6,625 nucleotides of DNA from Pseudomonadota bacterium (lineage in GTDB: Bacteria > Pseudomonadota > Gammaproteobacteria > Arenicellales > Arenicellaceae): positions 1 through 6,625 of the forward strand of contig JABJKL010000085.1 in the NCBI GenBank assembly GCA_018660405.1, read 5' to 3'. Under the pieces are notes generated by a model, which did no database searches, was not told where the DNA came from, and was given only the letters and a program-made list of their open reading frames with translations. Positions within the stretch are counted from its first letter, which is position 1. Every line of letters begins with the position of its first letter. Both the position numbers and the translations under genes were made by a program. This document shows positions 1 to 4,308 of this stretch, piece by piece.

Positions 1-591
1 CCTGAGTTGCGCTTACCCCCGGAAATTTCTGTACGCTTCATCTTCCCAAATGCTCCGAACCGACCAGTCACGGTAAATGGTGGCATGGTTATGCCTGCCT
101 GGTACGACATAAAAGGTCTCGACATAGCCAGCAAACAGGATCGAGACGGAATGCAAGAATCATTTGCTTTGGTGGAACGACTGATTGACGAGCAAATTGA
201 AGCAGGCATAGATGCTGAAAAGATTATTCTTGCTGGCTTTTCGCAGGGCGGCGCCGTAGTTTTGTATACCATGCTGCGAAGCAAACACACGGTGCTTGGA
301 ATTATGGCGCTTTCGACTTATTTACCTTTTGTAGATACTAGCAAAACTGAACGCACCAACAGCAATCAGCAAATCTCCATCTTCTTCGGTCATGGCACCA
401 TGGACCCGGTGGTTCCTCACGAGCTTGGCTTAAAAAGTTACAAGTTCCTGCGAAGCCTGGGTTATCAAACCTCCTGGCACGAATATTCAATGCAACATAG
501 CGTTTCGCTAGAAGAAATTCTGGATATCTCAGCTTGGCTAAACACCTTAATACTCGCGCCCGCCAGTAGAAGCGACTCGGTAGAAAAATAA
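1..591 (+). CDS. Carboxylesterase / acyl-protein thioesterase-like alpha/beta hydrolase, 5'-truncated by the window edge
   Basis: The frame is open from base 1 to the TAA at 589-591, giving 196 visible residues. Numbering from base 1, the nucleophile elbow GFSQGG puts the catalytic serine at residue 81 (TCG at 241-243). GTMDPVVP supplies the acid Asp135 (bases 403-405), and the MQHSVSLEEI segment supplies His166 (496-498). The early FPNAPNRPVTVNGG...MPAWYDI stretch is the conserved loop before the elbow in this phospholipase/carboxylesterase family. Members are about 215-225 residues, so roughly 30-40 N-terminal residues, including the usual LHGLG oxyanion-hole segment, lie upstream. The family hydrolyses short-chain carboxyl esters or thioesters in the cytoplasm; no signal peptide can be judged. 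One oddity is that the catalytic histidine motif, usually MGHSV, reads MQHSV. The substrate cannot be told from sequence, and the family assignment is firm. Confidence 0.93.
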   Translation, partial: PELRLPPEISVRFIFPNAPNRPVTVNGGMVMPAWYDIKGLDIASKQDRDGMQESFALVERLIDEQIEAGIDAEKIILAGFSQGGAVVLYTMLRSKHTVLGIMALSTYLPFVDTSKTERTNSNQQISIFFGHGTMDPVVPHELGLKSYKFLRSLGYQTSWHEYSMQHSVSLEEILDISAWLNTLILAPASRSDSVEK

Positions 592-611
592 TTACGCTAC
601 GAATTGGCTGC

Positions 612-650
612 CAAAAAAATGCAAATAGTGCCAAGGTTGCACCATTTGCA
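612..650 (-). terminator. Intrinsic terminator reading leftward, with no minus-strand gene to serve
   Basis: Read on the minus strand, the arm TGCAAAT-G-GTGC (650-639) pairs with GCAC-T-ATTTGCA (631-620) around a 7-base loop (638-632). This makes a 12-bp stem whose only non-Watson-Crick pair is a G-U wobble. It is followed at once by seven T residues (complement of the A run 613-619). This is the textbook layout of a Rho-independent terminator, although the stem is only moderately GC-rich. On the plus strand the A run lies 5' of the hairpin and no T-tract follows, so it should not act as a terminator for the esterase ending at 591. No minus-strand coding region was recognised between here and lptG, which ends at 1821. 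Confidence 0.72.
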
Positions 651-673
651 ATCCAGTGAGCTCCATGTGTGAT

Positions 674-1113
674 GGGGGAAGAACTCTCTTTTGTCACCGA
701 CATTACTGCGTGCCCTGAGTCGATTAGAATGCAATATAGACGACTTTCCCTTAACCCTTACTGAACGAATATTACGGCAACATGAACATCCATTTCATAT
801 TGAAGTATTGCAGAGTTGCCGGGCAGTGCCAGCAACATGACGTTAGGGGACCAATTCGTACCTCCTTTATTTAACAATCATAGTGCTCTTTCAATACGGC
901 TTTCATGTATTCAGAGTGATCCAGATTTTTGCACCGTGTCGGCGCAATTTTTGTGCATTTAGTTTTCCACACAAGCTGTGGATAAGTCTGTGTAAAACTT
1001 CATTCTTTGCACTACGAAGCCAGCTATACGCTAAACTCAACGATACTGCCTATTTTTTAATCAACCGTTTTTTACGGTTTATATTCAACATGTTATATCC
1101 GTTTCATGGCTAG
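674..1113 (+). pseudogene. Possible degraded chorismate lyase (ubiC-like) remnant
   Basis: This is a tentative call. The same frame as the upstream esterase reads, after in-frame stops, a segment at about 691-837 with PLTLTERILRQ then FHIEVLQS...AVP. That recalls the SLTxRL...F.V.VL.Q.W..P region of chorismate lyases (chorismate to 4-hydroxybenzoate plus pyruvate, first step of ubiquinone synthesis). Later in that frame, FRVIQIF followed by CAFSFPHKL (about 902-976) recalls the family's REV.L...FARS..P region. The frame is broken by TGA at 838-840 and TAG at 844-846. From 837 a second frame also gives a family-like SALSIR stretch, so a frameshift is possible. No recognisable C-terminal end is present, and no start with a convincing ribosome site exists apart from a possible TTG at 691 preceded by GGGGGAAGAA. 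It could equally be non-coding DNA with a chance resemblance. Confidence 0.3.
963..997. promoter_or_regulatory. Cluster of three DnaA-box-like 9-mers
   Basis: TTTTCCACA (963-971), TGTGGATAA (977-985, exact complement of the consensus TTATCCACA) and TGTGTAAAA (989-997, complement of TTTTACACA) lie within 35 bases. The first points right and the other two point left. The first two also form an inverted repeat, TCCACA-N5-TGTGGA. One exact match plus two one-mismatch sites this close together is more than expected by chance. They could be sites for the initiator DnaA, either as part of an origin or as a DnaA-responsive control or titration site. Against an origin, none of the usual companions (dnaA, dnaN, rpmH, mnmG) is in the window. 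The cluster also overlaps the putative ubiC remnant, so at most one of the two readings need be right. Confidence 0.45.
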
Positions 1114-1304
1114 TTAATTGAATTATCAATCTTTGAAGACTGATTTATCATGAACCCTCTACGCATGTGCACAACTATAAAATATCGTCAATCTCTTTTT
1201 TGTGTTTTTCCAACATTATTCGCCCGTGATGCTGCTGGGAACCGTTCTCAATTACCCCGTTACCGCCCATGCAACACATACCTTGCCCCTTCCTACCGAT
1301 ACAA
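1114..1304. other. AT-rich non-coding leader upstream of the RDD gene
   Basis: No gene is recognisable here. The stretch is AT-rich and holds a TATAAA (1176-1181), a possible -10 for the RDD gene, but no good -35 stands 16-18 bases upstream. The 8-bp palindrome TGTGCACA (1166-1173) lies just before it. Further upstream, inside the putative ubiC remnant, AACCGT-T5-ACGGTT (1063-1079) is a perfect 6-bp inverted repeat with no T-tract after it. Short open frames here show no family resemblance. Confidence 0.4.
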
Positions 1305-1721
1305 ATGATAAGCCCAGGGTTTACAAAAAGAATTGTCATCATGGTTTACGACAGCCTATTGTTAGTGGCTGTCATTTTACTGTTCTCTGCGCCATTTCCA
1401 TTGTTACCTGATGGGTGGTCTGCCACCCTCACTGGTAAATATTTGATTCGGAGTTACCTGGTTTTGGTCACTTATGGTTTTTTTGTGGGCTTCTGGTGCA
1501 ACGGGGGTCAGACCTTGGGCATGAAGGCCTGGAGTCTGCGCTTAGTCGATCATAGCGGTCAGTCCGTTAATTTAAGATTAGCCAGTATCCGCTATGCGGC
1601 GGCAATATTTTCGTGGGTTTTGCTTGGCCTCGGCTACCTTTGGATACTGGTAGACCGAGACAAGCTTTCCTGGCACGACCGACTTTCTGGCACTCGAATC
1701 GTGATTACAAAAGACAGCTGA
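1305..1721 (+). CDS. RDD-family integral membrane protein
   Basis: The protein is 138 residues from the ATG at 1305, with the stop TGA at 1719-1721. The hallmark residues of the RDD family are present: Arg9 in SPGFTKR, Asp16 in MVYDSLLL and Asp125 in WHDRLSGTR. The conserved GGQTLGMKAWSLRLVD block spans about 68-82. Hydrophobic segments at about 12-30, 47-66 and 96-116 predict three membrane spans in the inner membrane. The family's function is poorly defined, with transport or ion-exchange roles reported for some members, so none is assigned. The start is uncertain. An upstream in-frame ATG at 1269 would add 12 atypical residues, and neither ATG has a Shine-Dalgarno. The ATG at 1341 has a purine run before it but would delete the conserved Arg, so it is unlikely. 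The gene is convergent with lptG, an arrangement known from related gammaproteobacteria. Confidence 0.88.
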   Translation: MISPGFTKRIVIMVYDSLLLVAVILLFSAPFPLLPDGWSATLTGKYLIRSYLVLVTYGFFVGFWCNGGQTLGMKAWSLRLVDHSGQSVNLRLASIRYAAAIFSWVLLGLGYLWILVDRDKLSWHDRLSGTRIVITKDS

Positions 1722-1732
1722 ACTTTAAAAGC

Positions 1733-1803
1733 GGTTCGTGAACCCCACACTTGGAAAGATCGATACTGCTCTTCTTCGATATAAGTTTGTCAGCAGTGAC
1801 AAA
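1733..1803. other. Two short inverted repeats between convergent genes
   Basis: The 99-base gap between the RDD and lptG stop codons holds GGTTC-GT-GAACC (1733-1744) and the perfect TTTGTCA-GCAG-TGACAAA (1786-1803, 7-bp stem, 4-base loop). Either could fold in the 3' end of both transcripts. Neither has a following T-tract on either strand, so they are not convincing Rho-independent terminators; they may be 3'-end stabilising hairpins or chance. Confidence 0.35.
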
Positions 1804-1820
1804 TGTGTGAGAACGACCCC

Positions 1821-2888
1821 CTAGTTTAATTTACGCAGTAGTGAAGTGCTAATCAGGAGCACCACCAAGGTTGGGGAAATAGCACCAAACAAGGGTGGAA
1901 TATTATATAGCAACACAAAATACGTAAAGCTCTTGTTCACTACAAAAAAGCCCAAACCAACCATAATTCCGATAAAAAGGCTACGCCCTAGCCCACCTCC
2001 CCGCGTTTGTACAAATACAAACGGGATCGCTAACATCAGCATTACCGCCGTGGTGAACGGAACGATTATTTTTTGCCAGAATACCAATTCATAGTTTGCC
2101 GTGTCTTGTTTGTTAGCATCCAAATGATCTATATACTTATACAATTGCCAGGCCGAAAGCTGTTCCGGCTGAATCAGAAACACCTGAAGAATGGCTGGGT
2201 CAACCTCCGTATTCCAATAGGCCGCTTCTATCACAGCGCTATTGGAAGACTCAGCGAATATCTGCGTACGATTCAAACCTGTGAGGGTCCAGCGATTGTT
2301 TACATACTGGCCTTGTTCCGCGCTTGACAAGGCGCGTAAGCGACCTGCCTCATCAAATTCGAAAATCTTTACATCCAATAAAGATAAATCCGGCAAAACC
2401 TCCCCAATCTTGACGTAGGTATCTTCATCACGCATCCATACTCCAAAATCTGACTGTTGCCGCAAATTGCCCTGCATTGATTCGTTCTTGATCTTGAGTG
2501 CCTTATCTTCGGTAAAAGGGGTAACCAGTTCGCCGATAGCTATAGCACCAATCGCGAGAATCGCACCCACTTTGAGCACAGAAATAACCAGGCGATTAAT
2601 CGATATTCCAGCTGCCCGCATGACCACCAGCTCAGAATCTCTGGCCATCGCTGACAGTGCTAAAATGCATCCCAACAGGGCAGCCATTGGAAACACTTCA
2701 TACACCAACATTGGAATTGACAATACAACGAACTGAATAAGCTGCACGATGCCGTAATCACCCGTGCCCAGATCACCGAGCTCGTCAATGAAACTAATGA
2801 AGGTAAATAAACCGAGTAGCACAGCAAACACCACCATGGTTTGCTGCATAACATTGCGCCCGATATATATATCTAAAGTTCGCATCAT
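1821..2888 (-). CDS. lptG: LPS export permease subunit LptG
   Basis: The protein is 355 residues (E. coli LptG is 360). LptG and LptF form the transmembrane core of the inner-membrane ABC exporter LptB2FG, which extracts lipopolysaccharide from the inner membrane and hands it to LptC and the periplasmic bridge. The N-terminus (LDIYIGRNV) is typical. Membrane spans fall at about 13-36, 48-80 (with FPMAALLG at 66-73), 100-120, 275-293, 302-324 and 333-352. The roughly 130-265 region between them is the periplasmic beta-jellyroll domain. SELVVMRAAG (85-94) matches the cytoplasmic coupling segment that contacts the ATPase LptB. Two ATGs stand in tandem at 2888 and 2885. AGG just before the first suits the second slightly better as start, and the longer form is given. 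It lies 60 bases after the lptF stop, in the same frame and with no stop between. The ATPase gene lptB is not in this window. Confidence 0.96.
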   Translation of the reverse strand: MMRTLDIYIGRNVMQQTMVVFAVLLGLFTFISFIDELGDLGTGDYGIVQLIQFVVLSIPMLVYEVFPMAALLGCILALSAMARDSELVVMRAAGISINRLVISVLKVGAILAIGAIAIGELVTPFTEDKALKIKNESMQGNLRQQSDFGVWMRDEDTYVKIGEVLPDLSLLDVKIFEFDEAGRLRALSSAEQGQYVNNRWTLTGLNRTQIFAESSNSAVIEAAYWNTEVDPAILQVFLIQPEQLSAWQLYKYIDHLDANKQDTANYELVFWQKIIVPFTTAVMLMLAIPFVFVQTRGGGLGRSLFIGIMVGLGFFVVNKSFTYFVLLYNIPPLFGAISPTLVVLLISTSLLRKLN

Positions 2889-2941
2889 ACCTACGGCTTC
2901 TTGCTCACCATACAGCCCATCAGATAGCTCATTAAATTGGA

Positions 2942-2958
2942 AAGAGCACTATGCTCTT
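2942..2958 (-). other. Perfect hairpin enclosing the lptF stop codon
   Basis: On the lptFG mRNA the sequence is AAGAGCA-TAG-TGCTCTT: a perfect 7-bp stem with the three-base amber stop codon of lptF as the whole loop. The downstream sequence (TTCCAATTTAATG) is AT-rich but not a proper T-tract, so termination is doubtful. An intercistronic mRNA hairpin that tunes lptG translation, affects mRNA decay or influences termination of translation is possible. The pairing is seen directly; any role is inference. Confidence 0.45.
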
Positions 2959-4061
2959 AGCTCTCGCAACCTGTCCATCAGCCCGAAATTCGGCCACATC
3001 GGCAAATTAAAATTACGCCTATATAGAATCACAAGACCCAGCAAAAAGAACAAGATGTGCACTAGCCAGATCGGTGCACTGCTACTGAAGCCCTCATTTT
3101 TAACAGCAGCAATCATGTAACCCAAGAGGTTGGTATAAAACAGATAAACCAAAAATGCAGCAATCATACCGGTGGCACGGCCACCGCGGCCATCCACAAA
3201 ACTCAAGCCCAACGCAAATAAAGTTAGCACCGGAAACACAACCACCTTGGCTACTCGCCAATACCACTCCCCGCGAAGAAGAGGGTGCTCGGCATAGGCT
3301 ATCTCAACATTTGGAAGCGCTTTCACAGGCAGGTGAATTTCGGTTCGGTCAATTGGCTCCATTCTTAAGGCATAAGTCTCAAAATCTATCACCCGATAAG
3401 ACGGAGTTCCTGCTGCACCTTCATAACGTGTACCATTCTTCATTACCAAAAACTGATGGCCTGAATCTGGATCAAGTGTACGATATCCAATCGCCGAAAC
3501 CACTACGCCTTCGCGATTGAACGAGTTCTTGTAGACAAACACATTCTCATAATAATTTTCGTCTCGATTATAACTTTCTACGTAGTAAACACCGCTCCCT
3601 TCCCGGGTCTCGACGAATTGCCCAGGAATCACACCCGACACTTCGCTACTATTTCGATATTCTGCTTCAATCGTAAAACCTTTTGCCAGCGCCTGTGGCG
3701 TTAGATAAAACGCAAATAATGCAACCGTCGCAGTGACACCAACAGCAATGACAGCCACTGGCTTGAAAAATGAGGTTATCCCCACGCCAGCGCTAGCAAG
3801 CACCGCCATCTCGTTATCGCGGTACCACCGAGCAAACACCATCAACAAAGCAATGTAAAACATCAGCGGTATCATCACATCCAGGTAGGCCGTCATTTTG
3901 AGCGCCACCAGGATAAATACGGCTTCCACCGGTATCAATCCCTCGGCTGCCTGACTAAGAAAACCCATCACCCGCACAACCAGAAAGATTGTGATGATGA
4001 TAATTGTGACGGCAATAGCGGTGGTGACTACCTCACGAATAAAAGCACGATTTATAATCAT
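2949..4061 (-). CDS. lptF: LPS export permease subunit LptF
   Basis: The protein is 370 residues (E. coli LptF is 366). It is the second permease subunit of LptB2FG in the inner membrane. It begins MIINRAFIRE, close to the usual MIIxRYLxRE start of the family. Spans are predicted at about 13-35, 47-78, 100-120, 272-289, 296-318 and 329-346. The periplasmic beta-jellyroll domain lies at about 125-265 and contains PGQF (146-149), NGTRYEG (209-215) and YRVIDFETY (222-230), all typical of LptF. RDNEMAVLASAG (81-92) corresponds to the LptB coupling helix. The start ATG has no recognisable Shine-Dalgarno (GCTATAA precedes it). With the promoter proposed at 4076-4103 the leader would be only a few bases, so translation may be near-leaderless or the real promoter may be further upstream. 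It is divergent from pepA and first gene of the lptF-lptG unit. Confidence 0.96.
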   Translation of the reverse strand: MIINRAFIREVVTTAIAVTIIIITIFLVVRVMGFLSQAAEGLIPVEAVFILVALKMTAYLDVMIPLMFYIALLMVFARWYRDNEMAVLASAGVGITSFFKPVAVIAVGVTATVALFAFYLTPQALAKGFTIEAEYRNSSEVSGVIPGQFVETREGSGVYYVESYNRDENYYENVFVYKNSFNREGVVVSAIGYRTLDPDSGHQFLVMKNGTRYEGAAGTPSYRVIDFETYALRMEPIDRTEIHLPVKALPNVEIAYAEHPLLRGEWYWRVAKVVVFPVLTLFALGLSFVDGRGGRATGMIAAFLVYLFYTNLLGYMIAAVKNEGFSSSAPIWLVHILFFLLGLVILYRRNFNLPMWPNFGLMDRLRELRA

Positions 4062-4075
4062 TTATAGCTAATTAA

Positions 4076-4103
4076 TTTGTAACAAGATCTTTGCGCTATC
4101 CAA
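4076..4103 (-). promoter_or_regulatory. Candidate sigma70 promoter for lptFG
   Basis: Read leftwards, TTGGAT (4103-4098) is followed after 16 bases by TACAAA (4081-4076). Each hexamer has four matches to the consensus. Transcription would start about 7-10 bases before the lptF ATG. The -35 lies in one copy of a 12-bp direct repeat, and the other copy carries an identical TTGGAT 12 bases upstream. The call is weak because AT-rich intergenic DNA offers many such matches. Confidence 0.35.
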
Positions 4104-4116
4104 GGCACTATCCAAT
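4093..4116. repeat. 12-bp tandem direct repeat, two copies plus a degenerate third
   Basis: GCGCTATCCAAG (4093-4104) is followed directly by GCACTATCCAAT (4105-4116), ten of twelve bases alike. A poorer third unit, ACACTACCGGAC, follows at 4117-4128. It overlaps the proposed lptF -35. It may be a regulator-binding site or simple slippage duplication. Confidence 0.5.
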
Positions 4117-4222
4117 ACACTACCGGACCAAGTGAGTGTAGTGCATACTTCATATCTTCCCTAACCACCTGGCAGTCAACCTAAATTGATTCCGCCAAGT
4201 TAGCACAGCGATACATGCAAGT

Positions 4223-4264
4223 CTCTAATCTTTGAACTCTAACCTTTGAACTCTAACTTTTGAA
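4223..4264. repeat. Three tandem copies of a 14-bp repeat upstream of pepA
   Basis: The units CTCTAATCTTTGAA (4223-4236), CTCTAACCTTTGAA (4237-4250) and CTCTAACTTTTGAA (4251-4264) differ only at positions 7-8 of the unit. The tract ends 44 bases before the pepA start codon. Each unit end yields a TTGAA motif resembling a -35 element, and the last one fits the proposed pepA promoter. The copies are too regular for chance. The role is unknown: operator array, phase-variable spacer or recent slippage. Confidence 0.8.
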
Positions 4265-4290
4265 CTACGACAACTGTTACACAGTTTAAT
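4260..4290 (+). promoter_or_regulatory. Candidate pepA promoter with an embedded palindrome
   Basis: TTGAAC (4260-4265) and TTTAAT (4285-4290) are good hexamers, but they are separated by 19 bases, longer than ideal. Between them lies the perfect inverted repeat AACTGT-TAC-ACAGTT (4272-4286), overlapping the -10. A repressor bound there would block the promoter. No known operator is matched with confidence. Confidence 0.35.
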
Positions 4291-4308
4291 TATTTTGGCG
4301 GATCCCCA

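Noticed and set aside
338..703. Minus-strand open frame of 121 codons antisense to the esterase
   Set aside because: Most of it is the shadow of a well-supported hydrolase gene, it runs through the minus-strand terminator, and its protein has no recognisable domain.
883..1113. Open frame of 76 codons (+) as an independent gene
   Set aside because: No ribosome site and no distinct family; it is in frame with, and better explained as, the tail of the possible ubiC remnant or as AT-rich non-coding DNA.
1190..1202. Match to the E. coli origin 13-mer as proof of an origin
   Set aside because: Two mismatches in a T-rich sequence are easily met by chance, and no origin-associated genes are present; kept only as a side note to the DnaA boxes.
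1202..1411. Plus-strand open frame overlapping the RDD start in another frame
   Set aside because: The RDD motifs are in the other frame; this one has a composition and sequence without any family resemblance and no ribosome site.
1732..1746. tRNA-like T-arm (GCGGTTCGTGAACCCC)
   Set aside because: GTTCG within a short stem looks like a T-loop, but no acceptor, D or anticodon arm can be drawn around it.
3155..3520. Plus-strand open frame of 121 codons inside lptF
   Set aside because: Shadow frame of lptF, which has full-length family agreement on the minus strand.
4118..4143. Inverted repeat CACTAC...GTAGTG in the lptF-pepA gap
   Set aside because: Only 6 bp with a 14-base loop; not distinguishable from chance.
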